Origin: an uncultured Eubacteriales bacterium
GTDB taxonomy: Bacteria > Bacillota > Clostridia > Oscillospirales > CAG-272
Assembly (NCBI GenBank): GCA_902491535.1
Contig: CABUHS010000001.1
Location: 101,927 to 165,926, forward strand
Reading direction: 5' to 3'
Length of the DNA stretch: 64,000 nt
Position 1 is the stretch's first letter, and each line of letters opens with the position of its first letter. The position numbers were made by a program, and so were the translations under genes. Below, piece after piece: positions 32,966 to 42,033 of the stretch. Below the pieces are notes generated by a model, which was not told the DNA's origin, did not search any database, and saw only the letters and a program-made list of their open reading frames with translations.

Positions 32966-33205
32966 CTAAAATTTTTTCTTGTATACACAGTCGAAAAGTA
33001 ATGTTCCTCCTATCAGAATTACAAGAGATAATAGAAGGTGTTCAGTAATAATTTTACATCTTGCAATTATGTACAGCTGTCCGAGACCGTATTCCGTAAT
33101 TCCGTAATTCAAGGCTGATATATATAAAATAATCATAAATATTACCGACAGTCCGATATTGAGAAAAATTCTCGAAATTTTACAAAGCCTGTATTTCTCA
33201 CACAT
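32966..33205 (-). CDS. Small two-span membrane protein of unknown function
   Basis: A 79-residue protein with hydrophobic segments at about 11-31 and 53-70, basic ends (Lys-Tyr-Arg-Leu-Cys-Lys; Tyr-Lys-Lys-Lys-Phe), and two or three Cys. AAAGGAAGGG lies seven bases before the ATG, which argues for a real gene in this very AT-rich area. No family is recognised. Confidence 0.55.
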   Translation of the reverse strand: MCEKYRLCKISRIFLNIGLSVIFMIILYISALNYGITEYGLGQLYIIARCKIITEHLLLSLVILIGGTLLFDCVYKKKF

Positions 33206-33804
33206 AAATAGCCCTTCCTTTATTCCTTTTGTTAACTGCTCTTTCAGCTTTTAAATGAATAATTATACATTTTTCACACACGTAATTTATTTAATATACT
33301 CTGATAAAAAATGAGTTATATATCCGATTACAAAACTATTTTATCATAAATTACGTTTTTTGTCATTGCACAAAAAATGGATAAATATCAATAAAAAGGG
33401 TTTTAAATGAATATATATTATTATTTCGACATTCAGACTGTTATTACTTCCTAAATTTTGCCTAAATAGTACGACAAATTATATCATTATAAGACATAAA
33501 ATGTCATATTTTAAGATAATAACACAAAAATTTTAAATAAAATATTATATTCTAATGTTTAGAGTCGAATTTTGTTGACAAGATTATATTTACAAAACAG
33601 GAAAATACTGTTATCATATAACTGTAATAAATGTTTGATTCATTACAATATCTACTTCACAAAATAAAAACATCATGGCAGTTATCTTGTATTTTTCTGC
33701 CGTGACATCCATAAATAATTGTGAAAAGCTATACCTTTTCAGGTGTTTCAAGAAATCTGATTATATCCGTTTTTCAATAAGAGGCACACTGCCTCGTAGA
33801 TTAA
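33206..33804. other. AT-rich gene-free stretch
   Basis: About 600 bp, very AT-rich, with stops in all frames. The only structure I see is an imperfect hairpin near 33673-33707 (CATGGCAG with CTGCCGTG), which could be a terminator or part of a small RNA. At 33781-33795 GAGGC-ACACT-GCCTC begins the structured leader described next. Confidence 0.5.
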
Positions 33805-33932
33805 ATCACGGACCGAGATAAAGCACTTCTTCAGGTAAATTTTTTCTTATTGTTTCATCGAAGAAGCTGATATTTCGTCCGTGATTACTTTAATTTATAT
33901 GCCGCCCATTGGCGGACGAACAGGAGAGCACC
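33781..33932 (+). promoter_or_regulatory. Structured 5' leader of the 33.9-kb gene
   Basis: Three hairpins in a row: GAGGC/GCCTC (33781-33795); ATCACGGAC/GTCCGTGAT (33805-33813 with 33877-33885) containing an inner CTTCTTC/GAAGAAG stem (33826-33832 with 33860-33866); and CCGCC-CATT-GGCGG (33902-33915) just before the AGGAG ribosome binding site. This looks like a cis-regulatory RNA or small RNA, but I cannot assign it to a known riboswitch class. Confidence 0.5.
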
Positions 33933-34304
33933 ATGTATACTTCATTTAAAAATCAGTCGGTCGAAAGAACATCATACATCACCGAGCGTGTTAAAGAATC
34001 CTCATCCGTTACAAAGCAAGATCCATATAAAAGAGGAATCACACTTCAATATAAATTGATAGCAACAACAGACGGTTCCGAAACTGCGGCACTGTTCAAA
34101 CGCGAAAATAACGCGGATTACAGCACCGTATATTCAATTCTTATAATCAAAACAGTTTCAGACAAAAACGGTACATATGACGAAACTGTGTTCATTTACG
34201 ATATAACAAGATGTAAGGACGCCGCATTAAGGCTTCTCACACTTTTGAGCGAAAATTATGTTACTCCTGACGAAGCAAAAGATGTAATAGACGATCTTTT
34301 ATAA
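33933..34304 (+). CDS. Hypothetical protein (possibly DUF6514-like)
   Basis: A 123-residue cytosolic protein. A Ser/Thr/Lys-rich N-terminus (1-35) is followed by a beta-rich middle (GITLQYKLIATTDGSETAAL, YSTVYSILIIKTV, DETVFIYDIT) and a C-terminal helix (CKDAALRLLTLLSENYVTPDEA) that resembles small clostridial proteins I associate with DUF6514, with low certainty. The ATG at 33933 has AGGAG six bases upstream; a TTG at 33909 is less likely. Its expression may be controlled by the upstream hairpins. Confidence 0.75.
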   Translation: MYTSFKNQSVERTSYITERVKESSSVTKQDPYKRGITLQYKLIATTDGSETAALFKRENNADYSTVYSILIIKTVSDKNGTYDETVFIYDITRCKDAALRLLTLLSENYVTPDEAKDVIDDLL

Positions 34305-34334
34305 ATATACCCTGTACATAAAATAAATAAATTT

Positions 34335-34652
34335 TTAAAGTTCTTTATTTACGGTTAACTCTATTATAAGACTCATATTATCATCTGATGCCGCTTTGTT
34401 TCTCCTCAGCGCTCCGCATCCGGTGCATCTGTGCGTTATAATAAATCCTTTTTTAGGATCAGGCTCAGCCGATATAGGTTCAAGAGGTGCCCTGCACTCT
34501 GAAGCTCTGTCTCCGGGATTTTTATCAACATGAAGCGACCATAGGCAGTACGGACAGTGATTGCGTGAGGTATAGCCCAATGCGGTGACCTCCTTTCCGC
34601 AATGCGCACATATAAATCCGCTGTCGTTCTTTAAAAATCTTTTTTGTTCCAC
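34335..34652 (-). CDS. RNHCP domain zinc-ribbon protein
   Basis: A 105-residue protein. Four Cys pairs fit two zinc ribbons: FICAHCGKEV near 13-22, RNHCPYCLWS near 30-39 (the motif that names the family), and HRCTGCGALRRNK near 74. The start is GTG with ACGGAG nine bases upstream. The role is unknown; RNHCP proteins are assumed to bind nucleic acid. It converges on the 33.9-kb gene. Confidence 0.88.
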   Translation of the reverse strand: MEQKRFLKNDSGFICAHCGKEVTALGYTSRNHCPYCLWSLHVDKNPGDRASECRAPLEPISAEPDPKKGFIITHRCTGCGALRRNKAASDDNMSLIIELTVNKEL

Positions 34653-34826
34653 TTGAGTTCTCCGTTATAACTATATTTTTCTGATTTCATTTCATGTATT
34701 TTTTGTAAATGATTTTACGATTTGTTAATATAATTGTCTGCTTTATGTTATAATTATTTGATAATATAAAGTCTACTTGTACGTCCGAAATGTATAAAAT
34801 ATCAACTTATCGAAAGGAAAAATTTT

Positions 34827-35207
34827 ATGTTAAAATCAACTTCAAAAATTATTGCTCTTCTTCTTACATTTATCATGCTTATATCCGTTACTGCATTTGC
34901 CGCATTTGCAGATACAGATGATACAACAGGCACCGCAGCTGCAGACACAGAAACTTCTTCCGTTGAAAAAGATGATACAGAAACAAAAACCGCTGATGAC
35001 AAAACAAAAGATACTGCAGAAGCAGTAACCTCAGATACCGAAAAAACAACTGAATCAGCTGATAATCATGAAGGACATGATCACGGAAACGGAAGTTCAA
35101 ATATATCGAATATTATCGGTATTATAGTTGCAATTATTCTTCCGATCGCTGCAATTGTTGTTATATTCCTTCTTGTACCTAAGAAAAATTCTTCTAAAAA
35201 GAAATAA
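34827..35207 (+). CDS. Small exported protein with acidic linker and C-terminal membrane anchor
   Basis: A 126-residue protein. A signal peptide (residues 1-29, ending Ala-Phe-Ala-Ala-Phe-Ala) is followed by a low-complexity Asp/Thr/Lys/Glu segment (30-85), a His-rich NHEGHDHGNGSS at 78-89 that could bind metal, and a C-terminal span at about 93-117 followed by Lys/Ser residues. AAAGGA precedes the ATG. It looks like a surface-exposed spacer or sensor; no function is assigned. Confidence 0.75.
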   Translation: MLKSTSKIIALLLTFIMLISVTAFAAFADTDDTTGTAAADTETSSVEKDDTETKTADDKTKDTAEAVTSDTEKTTESADNHEGHDHGNGSSNISNIIGIIVAIILPIAAIVVIFLLVPKKNSSKKK

Positions 35208-35218
35208 AAACATCTCTT

Positions 35219-35247
35219 AAATCCGTTCCTTCCGGAACGGATTTTTT
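35219..35247. terminator. Bidirectional terminator
   Basis: ATCCGTTCC, loop TTCC, GGAACGGAT, followed by TTTTTT, between the exported-protein gene and the convergent mnmE. Confidence 0.9.
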
Positions 35248-35264
35248 CTTTATGTTATCTTAAA

Positions 35265-36662
35265 TTACTTTCCAACACAAAAACGCGAAAATATACCGTG
35301 TACGATGTCTTCTGTAACGCTTCTGCCGTCAAGCTGTCCGAGCGCCGAAAGTGCAAGTTCCATATCAGTTCCTGCAATATCCTCTGTCATTCCGCCTATA
35401 AGCGCATTTACAGCATCAGACAAATGACTGATCGAATTATTTAGTGCTGCATACTGCCTTGAATTAGATACAACAGCGTCATTTTTCAGATCTATACTTC
35501 CGTCCAGATAAAGTGATTCTATGCGTGAAAGTATATTGCTCCTGCCTTCTCCGTTAGCAGCTGAAATTATCTCGGCAGATCCGAAGCGATCTGATAAAAG
35601 TTCTTTAATTCCGCCGGTTCTTCCGTCCGTACAAAGATCTGACTTGTTAAGAATAACAAGTATATTTCCGCCCGCAGCTTTATATTTTTCAAGCTCCGAT
35701 ATAAATCTTTTGTCCTCATCATCCGGATCGGACGAAATATCAAATACCGCAAGTACAAGCTCAGCCTCGCTCATTTTTCCGAGTGTTCTTTCAATGCCGA
35801 GTCTTTCAGCTTCGCTTCCGGCATCACGTATGCCTGCCGTATCAAAAAGACGCAGAAGAACAGCACCTGCTTCAAGCGTCTCCTCTATAACATCCCGTGT
35901 CGTTCCGGCTTCAGACGTCACAATAGCTCTGTCACGGCAAAGAAGCATATTCATAAGAGATGATTTTCCGGTATTCGGTTTTCCTGCGATAACGACAGGA
36001 ATACCTTCGGATACGGCATGTCCTGTCTTATATGTGTCTGCAAGCTTTTTTATATCCGATGCAATATCACTGGTCTGTGCAATTATTTTCTCTGTATCAT
36101 ACGATGAAAGATCTTCTCCCGGATAATCGATATCCACATATATACCTGCAACAAGTTCTGCAAGTCTGCCGTATATTTCTCCGACCTTTCCGGAAAGAAC
36201 TCCTCTTGACTGTGCAGAAGCAACGGCAAGTTGTCCGCTGCTTTTTGCGTCTATCATATCCATAACGGCCTCTGCCTGGGAAAGTCCGATGTGTCCCGAC
36301 ATAAACGATCTCATGGTAAATTCACCGGGTCCCGCAGGTTCTGCTCCGCAAAGAAACGTGCTTTCAAGAACTTTGGATGTTATAAGTATTCCGCCGTGAC
36401 AGCTTATTTCAACAGTATCCTCTCCCGTAAAAGAATTAGGCGCTCTGAAAACAGAAGCAAGGCCGTCATCTATTATATCAGATCCGTATAGTATATCTCC
36501 GTATATAACTCTTCCGCCGGATATATCCGAAAGCTTTTTTCCGTTCCTAGAACGGAACATCTTATCAGCTACAGAAATTGCTTCGTTTCCGCTTATACGT
36601 ATTACGGCAATTCCTCCCCGTCCGTAAGGCGTAGATACCGCAGATACAGTTGTATCCCTCAT
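35265..36662 (-). CDS. mnmE: tRNA modification GTPase MnmE
   Basis: With MnmG it installs the aminomethyl group on wobble uridine 34 of tRNA. It has 465 residues. An N-terminal formyl-THF-binding domain (STPYGRGGIAVIRISG near 10) leads into the helical domain with the G domain inserted: GKPNTGKSSLM near 232, DTAGIRDAGSEAERLGIERT near 279, NKSD near 343. It ends FCVGK with the C-terminal catalytic Cys. The ATG at 36662 is the family start; the reading frame is open to 36737 but has no support. mnmG and rsmG, which often follow, are absent here; a possible MnmM acting in the same pathway is at 21.2 kb. Confidence 0.95.
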   Translation of the reverse strand: MRDTTVSAVSTPYGRGGIAVIRISGNEAISVADKMFRSRNGKKLSDISGGRVIYGDILYGSDIIDDGLASVFRAPNSFTGEDTVEISCHGGILITSKVLESTFLCGAEPAGPGEFTMRSFMSGHIGLSQAEAVMDMIDAKSSGQLAVASAQSRGVLSGKVGEIYGRLAELVAGIYVDIDYPGEDLSSYDTEKIIAQTSDIASDIKKLADTYKTGHAVSEGIPVVIAGKPNTGKSSLMNMLLCRDRAIVTSEAGTTRDVIEETLEAGAVLLRLFDTAGIRDAGSEAERLGIERTLGKMSEAELVLAVFDISSDPDDEDKRFISELEKYKAAGGNILVILNKSDLCTDGRTGGIKELLSDRFGSAEIISAANGEGRSNILSRIESLYLDGSIDLKNDAVVSNSRQYAALNNSISHLSDAVNALIGGMTEDIAGTDMELALSALGQLDGRSVTEDIVHGIFSRFCVGK

Positions 36663-36771
36663 TATATATTTTTCCTCTCCAGACAGCATTCTGAACGTAT
36701 CACAGAGCATTGCGCTGTCAACCCAGTTTTTAAGCAATACATATTCTCTGATCTTCTGTCATTTTCTTCAG

Positions 36772-36853
36772 TAAAACAAAAATTGCAGGAATCCGATCTT
36801 GCCGATATTCCGGTTCGGAATATACTGCCGGAGACTCCTGCAATTTTTGTTTT
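36772..36853 (-). terminator. Long-stem terminator between jag and mnmE
   Basis: AAAACAAAAATTGCAGGA pairs with TCCTGCAATTTTTGTTTT: 18 bp, perfect. Inside lies a second stem (CCGATATTCCG/CGGAATAT). It probably ends or attenuates the transcript from jag. Confidence 0.85.
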
Positions 36854-36903
36854 ATTCTTGTTTTACGGTATACATAATTTTATGTATTTCCCGGAATATT
36901 TCC

Positions 36904-37767
36904 TTATTCTTCGGATTCCTTTTCTTCACTTTCGAAAGCTACTTCGGATTTCTTTTCATGACGGGCAAAATCCGATCTGTTTTTTCCGTATCTGCCGCGT
37001 GAATTTCTGACACGCGGAGGTTCTCCGTTTTCAGGATAGATAACAATCTTTCTCTCGTTGTCCGTTCCGATCGATGTAGTCATAACACCGTCAATATTCT
37101 GTATTTCCGAATGTATTATGCGTCTTTCGTATGGATTCATAGGTTCAAGTGTAATACTTTTATTATATTTCTGAACTTTCGACGCCATACGTCTCGCAAG
37201 TGCACGCAGTGTTTCCTCTCGTTTTATGCGGTAATCTTCAATATCTACAGTAATATGTGTATAATCTTTCGCAGAAGTTTTTACACGCTCTGTCATCTGC
37301 GCTTTTAATCCTGTTCCGGTATCATCGCCTGCAATATCCTGATTTTCGGTTTCTTCAGAACTATCATTCCGATCTTCCTCTTCACTGTCACTCTTCTTGT
37401 TTGCAGCAAGATTTACAAGATACTGAAGCGCATCGAGGGTTGCACCGTGATGTCCGATAAGAACTCCCGATCCTTTTCCGGTTATGCGGATGAGTTTTCC
37501 TCCGCCCTCTACATCGGACATAGCAGCTTCCGCTTCTATTCCCATATCTTCTATAATCATATTTACAAATTCAAGAGCCTTGCTTTCATTCTTTGCATCA
37601 TATGTTACCCGTACCTTTGCGGGAATCTCACCGAAACCGAGAAAACCTTTTTTCGGATTTTCCAGAATCTCGTATGTCACAAGCTCTCTGTCTACGCCGA
37701 GCTTTGCAGCGCCCTCAGCGATAGCAGACTCTACCGTTTTTCCTAATGCTTCAACGACCTGTTTCAA
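36904..37767 (-). CDS. jag: RNA-binding protein Jag/KhpB (EloR)
   Basis: Regulator of cell elongation and sporulation-related functions in Gram-positives. It has about 287 residues. The Jag N-terminal domain (residues 1-50; KQVVEALGKTVESAI, then NPKKGFLGFG) is followed by a KH domain (about 75-125, GVLIGHHGATLDALQYL), an acidic linker (about 128-165), an R3H domain (about 175-235; RRMASKVQKYNKSITLEPMN) and a charged tail. The start is TTG at 37767 with AGGAG eight bases before; a GTG nine bases upstream lies on top of the Shine-Dalgarno. Confidence 0.93.
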   Translation of the reverse strand: MKQVVEALGKTVESAIAEGAAKLGVDRELVTYEILENPKKGFLGFGEIPAKVRVTYDAKNESKALEFVNMIIEDMGIEAEAAMSDVEGGGKLIRITGKGSGVLIGHHGATLDALQYLVNLAANKKSDSEEEDRNDSSEETENQDIAGDDTGTGLKAQMTERVKTSAKDYTHITVDIEDYRIKREETLRALARRMASKVQKYNKSITLEPMNPYERRIIHSEIQNIDGVMTTSIGTDNERKIVIYPENGEPPRVRNSRGRYGKNRSDFARHEKKSEVAFESEEKESEE

Positions 37768-37838
37768 ATAAAACACTCCTTTATACTGTCGGTAAAATTT
37801 ATTTATCAGTATAGTATTTTTATTTTTTTGCTTTAGGT

Positions 37839-38939
37839 TCAGTCTTCGTAATCTTCATCATCAATATGGTGAAGCGATCTGACATTCTTTTTTTCTCCGG
37901 ACTTCAGTTCAGGCTTTTTTCCTGTTCTGTCTTCTTTCATTACCGGAGCATACGTCTTCTTTTTATCTTCAGAACCTGAAGATGATTTTTCCGGAATATC
38001 GTCATCATCATTATGAAGCGACTTCGGTTTATTTTTCTTTGATTTTTTTATGTTTCCGTTCATTTCTTTCTCAGCCTGTTTATATTCTTCCTCAGTAAAT
38101 GTAGGAATCTTATATATTTTTGAGAGAATAAACTGCTGAAGCGTACTGAGAATATTCTGGAATATCCAATACACACCTATAATTGCAGGAACCGAGAAGG
38201 TAATCCATACGCTCAGGAGAGGCATTGTATAATCCATGAGCTTCATGGATACAGCGCCGTCCGCTCCCATGTTATTCTGCGGCGCCTGATAAGAGAACTT
38301 TCTTGTGAGCTTCATACTCAAAAGAGATATAACATATGTCGCTATAGGTATGATAATGAGCCAACTCATTGAAATGCTCGGTGTAAGGGAAAAATCAAAC
38401 TTTCCTACCGAAAATGAAGGCAGCATATCCTGCGTAAATCCTTCGGGAAGAATATCCGAGAACTTTGAAAAATCAGCTCTGAGATACTGAAACATATCGA
38501 TTTCCGCCGCAATTTTTGCATCGGCAAATACTTCTGTGATCCTCTCTGTAAGAGGTTTAACATAATCACCAAGATTAAGAAGATAAGTAAACGGATTTCT
38601 TATTACATTATAAAGCGCAATAATTATAGGGAACTGTATAACAAGCGGGAGACATCCGCCGAACATACTGTAGTTTTCTTTCTGATACAGCTCCATTATA
38701 TCCTGCTGCATCTTCTGCTGTGTCGCCTTGTCAGTTCTTCCGGCATATCTCTTCCTGATAGCCATCTCCTTAGGTCTTAAAGATGCCTGCTTCTGCATAT
38801 TCTTTTGCTGCTTTATACCGAGCGGGAAAAGAATTATTTTAATAATCAGAGCAAGCAGAAAGATCGCAACGAAATAGTTCGGAACAATCTTATAGCACAG
38901 ATTCATTATCCATCCGAATGCACTGTAAAGATAACTCAT
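37839..38939 (-). CDS. yidC: Membrane protein insertase YidC
   Basis: Inserts and folds inner-membrane proteins. It has 366 residues. Spans are visible at about 20-42, 92-115 (cytoplasmic hairpin between), 185-210, 225-245 and 248-268; GGCLPLVIQFPIIIALYNVIRNP near residue 95 is the family core (cited by its shorter part GGCLPLVIQFPII). There is no lipobox or signal peptide. The C-terminal 100 residues are Lys/Ser/Asp-rich and disordered, a long tail of the kind seen in several clostridia. It overlaps yidD by four bases and runs rpmH-rnpA-yidD-yidC-jag. Confidence 0.95.
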   Translation of the reverse strand: MSYLYSAFGWIMNLCYKIVPNYFVAIFLLALIIKIILFPLGIKQQKNMQKQASLRPKEMAIRKRYAGRTDKATQQKMQQDIMELYQKENYSMFGGCLPLVIQFPIIIALYNVIRNPFTYLLNLGDYVKPLTERITEVFADAKIAAEIDMFQYLRADFSKFSDILPEGFTQDMLPSFSVGKFDFSLTPSISMSWLIIIPIATYVISLLSMKLTRKFSYQAPQNNMGADGAVSMKLMDYTMPLLSVWITFSVPAIIGVYWIFQNILSTLQQFILSKIYKIPTFTEEEYKQAEKEMNGNIKKSKKNKPKSLHNDDDDIPEKSSSGSEDKKKTYAPVMKEDRTGKKPELKSGEKKNVRSLHHIDDEDYED

Positions 38940-39361
38940 TTTTTGTGGCCATTCCTTTCAATCTCAACGGCAGCCTCCGATTTTTCCGACCCCTCGGGAC
39001 GAAAACATCCATCCCGGGATTCTTTATCCCTGTGCTGTATCCGTATAGTTTTTATTTTTTTTTTAATATTTATAAAAAGTTTTTCGGTCGGAAAAACTCC
39101 GTATTCCGGAACAGGATCTTCTCCGAATCCGCCGTATGGATTACATCTGAGTATTCTCCACACTGTAAGAATTGTTCCTCTCAATATTCCGTGAACCATC
39201 ACGGCTTGAATCGCATACTGTGAACAGCTCGGAGTATATCTGCAGCAAGATGGCTTTAACGGAGAAATTATTTTACGATATATCACGATCGGAAGCGTAA
39301 ATAATTTACGCAATAATTTCATTGGATTAAATTCGGAATATTTTTCGTCAGACTTCTTCAT
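38936..39361 (-). CDS. yidD: Membrane protein insertion efficiency factor YidD
   Basis: Small protein that assists YidC. It has 141 residues; the conserved domain is residues 15-85 with RKIISPLKPSCCRYTPSCSQY and RILRCNPYGGFGEDPVP, all family Cys present. The C-terminal 50 residues are a charged lineage-specific tail. It overlaps rnpA by 14 bases. The ATG at 39361 is chosen because GGAAA stands near it; an ATG at 39322 has no ribosome binding site. Confidence 0.92.
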   Translation of the reverse strand: MKKSDEKYSEFNPMKLLRKLFTLPIVIYRKIISPLKPSCCRYTPSCSQYAIQAVMVHGILRGTILTVWRILRCNPYGGFGEDPVPEYGVFPTEKLFINIKKKIKTIRIQHRDKESRDGCFRPEGSEKSEAAVEIERNGHKK

Positions 39362-39743
39362 TTTCTGTTTCCGTTATCATTCCGAGTTTTTTCATTGAAT
39401 AATCAAGGTCGCGAAATATGTCTGCGGTTTTTGCTTTCACAGCAGCACCTCTTGCCACAATAATAATGAGAAATCCCTTTTTTATACCTTTATTTTTATC
39501 AAGAGTACGGTATGCTTCTCTTATTATTCTCTTAACACGGTTTCGCTTTACTGCATTTCCAAGCTTTTTTGATACCGTAATTCCGATTCTGTTTATCTTT
39601 TTCTTATCCGGTCTTCCGCGTCTGAGCCTTTCTGCAGAGTAATCACGGAGAACATATACAACAACATGTCCGGTCACCTTTTTTTTTCCGCGCGAATAAG
39701 CTTTGGAATACAGGTGATTCTCACAAACAGCTTTATATTTCAT
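39348..39743 (-). CDS. rnpA: Ribonuclease P protein component
   Basis: Protein subunit of RNase P, which trims the 5' leader of tRNA precursors. It has 131 residues. The family core is RIGITVSKKLGNAVKRNRVKR at about residue 52 (core RNRVKRIIREAYR). The N-terminus contains a Tyr/Lys-rich segment. It lies upstream of yidD and overlaps it. A long gap separates it from rpmH, with a terminator-like stem and a new promoter. Confidence 0.95.
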   Translation of the reverse strand: MKYKAVCENHLYSKAYSRGKKKVTGHVVVYVLRDYSAERLRRGRPDKKKINRIGITVSKKLGNAVKRNRVKRIIREAYRTLDKNKGIKKGFLIIIVARGAAVKAKTADIFRDLDYSMKKLGMITETENEEV

Positions 39744-39851
39744 TTCGATAAGACAAACTCCGTTCTTATTTCCCGCGCGAATTATATAAAAATTCTCACC
39801 GCAGACAGTCTTATAACAAGCATACTGTTATGACTTTACAAATTGTTTTGT

Positions 39852-39857
39852 ATTATA
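39852..39857 (-). promoter_or_regulatory. Candidate extended -10 promoter of rnpA
   Basis: On the minus strand TGATATAAT (TG plus one base plus TATAAT), about 110 bp upstream of the rnpA start. No good -35 is visible, so support is moderate. Confidence 0.4.
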
Positions 39858-39958
39858 TCACGCCAGTATGTTTTTTACTAAAAATATTTGTAACTTTTTT
39901 ATAAATTTTACCAATTTATAAAATAACAATATTCCCTGATAAAATGAACAAAGACAAA

Positions 39959-40001
39959 ACCGAAGACTTTGCCGTAAAAACTTACGGAAAACCTTCGGTT
40001 A
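39959..40001 (-). terminator. Terminator-like hairpin after rpmH
   Basis: AACCGAAG...CTTCGGTT encloses CCGTAA-AAAC-TTACGG. On the minus strand the tail is TTTTGTC, so read-through into rnpA is possible. Confidence 0.55.
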
Positions 40002-40049
40002 ATTTAAACAGGATCGTAAATCTCGGCTGTACACATTGAACGCTTAAGC

Positions 40050-40184
40050 TTAATATGTCAGTCTGTTTCTACCCTTTGCGCGTCTTCTCTTAAGGACTTT
40101 TCTGCCATTCGCAGTTGCCATTCTCTTTCTGAATCCGTGTTCCTTTTTGCGCTGTCTTTTCTTGGGCTGGTATGTTCTAAGCAT
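40050..40184 (-). CDS. rpmH: 50S ribosomal protein L34
   Basis: A 44-residue protein translated from the minus strand: it starts Met-Leu-Arg-Thr-Tyr-Gln-Pro-Lys-Lys and contains EHGFRKRMATANGRKVLKRR, the L34 signature. GGAGG lies eight bases before the ATG (CGGAGGTGCCGTAGA). It is divergent from dnaA across the origin region, the classic arrangement. Confidence 0.98.
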   Translation of the reverse strand: MLRTYQPKKRQRKKEHGFRKRMATANGRKVLKRRRAKGRNRLTY

Positions 40185-40274
40185 TCTACGGCACCTCCGT
40201 TCTTTTCCGGTTATTTATATTCTTCATATAAATCTTTATTTATTGAACTTTTACAAAAAAGTGTCACGCATATT

Positions 40275-40304
40275 ATTATACTCATAAAATATCCGTTTTG
40301 TCAA
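40275..40304 (-). promoter_or_regulatory. rpmH promoter
   Basis: On the minus strand, TTGACA, 18-bp spacer, TATAAT, about 90 bp upstream of rpmH. Confidence 0.8.
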
Positions 40305-40443
40305 TAGATTTTCGAAAAATTATTTTTTTTATGATTTTTTATCATTTTTACTTCACCCGCATAAATAAATTAAATTTTGCTGACACAGAAAAATTCAATT
40401 ACCTGTATATAATTATCAATATATAATAATATATAATAAAGAC

Positions 40444-40472
40444 TTGAAAAAATATTTTTTGTGTGGTATAAT
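40444..40472 (+). promoter_or_regulatory. dnaA promoter
   Basis: TTGAAA, 17-bp spacer, TATAAT, about 37 bp before the dnaA ATG. Confidence 0.8.
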
Positions 40473-40509
40473 AAGGTTGTGTTTTTATACTTATATGAAA
40501 GGAAAAATT

Positions 40510-42033
40510 ATGGAGTTTTTTTCGGAAGCATGGAACGGTGTGCTGACAGAATTGCGCAAAGCATATTCGGAAAATCTCATGGAGCTTTGGTTCAATGAGC
40601 TAAAAATTGAATACATAGGCGGAGAACCGTCGACAGCCGTAATTTCCACAAAACAGAAATTTAAGCGTGCTTTTCTCGAATCCAAGTATACCTCCGCCGT
40701 TGAAAGTTGCCTTGAAAAAGTTCTCGGTTTCGATGTTAAGACCGTATTTATTGCGACCGAAGAAAAATCTGCTGAAGAGCAGCTTGCCTCTCTCGGTTTT
40801 TCAGATTCATCATCAAAAGAAAACTTTACTTCAGATATCAGTAATAATACAGAAGAGGAAAAGAAAAAAAACGATAATCAGGAAACATCTTTTTTTGACA
40901 CGGATTTCCGTGAAGGTATAAACAACATTTCAGAAGATATAACTTCGGGAGATAAAAACAAAACTCTTACCGGTGCGCAGACAAGTTTGAATTCCGACTA
41001 TTCATTTGAAAATTTTATTGTCGGTGACTCAAATAAATTTGCGCATGCGGCATGTCTTGCCGTTGCGAATAAATTTTCGGTATCAGGTAAAGCGGCAAGT
41101 TCAGATTCTCTTCAAAAACAGTACAATCCTCTTTTCATATACGGTCCGAGCGGTCTCGGAAAAACACATCTTCTGTATGCTGTAATGAACCGCATATACG
41201 AAAATGAACCGAGTGCAAAGATTGTTTATGTAAAAGGCGAAGATTTTACAAATCAGCTTGTAGATTCAATATCTCTCGGTACCTGCGAACAATTCAGAAA
41301 CAAATACCGCAAAGCAAGCATATTGCTGATAGACGATATACAGTTTATAGCAGGAAAGCCTTCTACACAGGAGGAGTTCTTTCATACCTTTAATGCTCTG
41401 TATGAAAATCACAAACAGATCATTCTAACTTCCGACCGTCCGCCGAGAGATCTTAAAACACTTGAAACAAGATTACAGACAAGATTTGAATGGGGACTTA
41501 CCGCAGATATCCAGCCTCCGGGATTTGAGCTTCGTATCGCGATTCTGAAAAGTAAAGCCGAAGCTCTCAGCATAGACCTTCCTTCGGACGTACTTGAATA
41601 TCTTGCAAACAATCTTAAAAATAACGTAAGACAGCTCGAAGGCGCCGTAAAAAAGCTCGGAGCAAGAAGTTTTCTTACAGGTGACAGAATAACAGTCGAT
41701 CTTGCAGTATCATGCATAGCGGATCTTCTTACTGGAAGCGAACCTGTCAGCGTTACTGTAGACCGAATACTTGAAAAGGTGTCGAAAAAATACGGAATTT
41801 CCATTGACGATATCAAAGGACGCAAGAGAACAAAAGAAATTGCGTTTGCGCGTCACATTTCAATATACATAATACGAAAGCTTACCGGAATGTCTTTTCC
41901 TGCCATAGGAAAAACTCTCGGCCGTAATCATACGACAATAATGTCGTCTCTTGATACTGTTGAAAAAGATCTCGACAGCAATACATTGCTTGAAATAGAG
42001 ATAAATGAGCTTATACGGGAAATAAAAGAATAG
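40510..42033 (+). CDS. dnaA: Chromosomal replication initiator protein DnaA
   Basis: Binds oriC and melts it to start replication. It has 507 residues from the ATG at 40510 (AAAGGA six bases upstream); a start at 40444 would lie on the promoter. Domain I (1-80) is followed by a long acidic Ser/Asn/Asp-rich domain II (about 90-165). The AAA+ core has Walker A GPSGLGKTHLL near 213 and Walker B LLIDDIQF near 272. Domain IV ends with the DnaA signature around GRNHTTIMSS near 475. The domain II linker is longer than in Bacillus. Confidence 0.98.
   Translation: MEFFSEAWNGVLTELRKAYSENLMELWFNELKIEYIGGEPSTAVISTKQKFKRAFLESKYTSAVESCLEKVLGFDVKTVFIATEEKSAEEQLASLGFSDSSSKENFTSDISNNTEEEKKKNDNQETSFFDTDFREGINNISEDITSGDKNKTLTGAQTSLNSDYSFENFIVGDSNKFAHAACLAVANKFSVSGKAASSDSLQKQYNPLFIYGPSGLGKTHLLYAVMNRIYENEPSAKIVYVKGEDFTNQLVDSISLGTCEQFRNKYRKASILLIDDIQFIAGKPSTQEEFFHTFNALYENHKQIILTSDRPPRDLKTLETRLQTRFEWGLTADIQPPGFELRIAILKSKAEALSIDLPSDVLEYLANNLKNNVRQLEGAVKKLGARSFLTGDRITVDLAVSCIADLLTGSEPVSVTVDRILEKVSKKYGISIDDIKGRKRTKEIAFARHISIYIIRKLTGMSFPAIGKTLGRNHTTIMSSLDTVEKDLDSNTLLEIEINELIREIKE

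Larger units (their letters stand above)
40185..40509. other. rpmH/dnaA intergenic region (origin side 1)
   Basis: AT-rich divergent region of about 325 bp. It contains the rpmH promoter at 40275-40304, the dnaA promoter at 40444-40472 and a very AT-rich segment at 40405-40440 that could unwind. No consensus DnaA box (TTATNCACA) is seen here. Confidence 0.6.
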
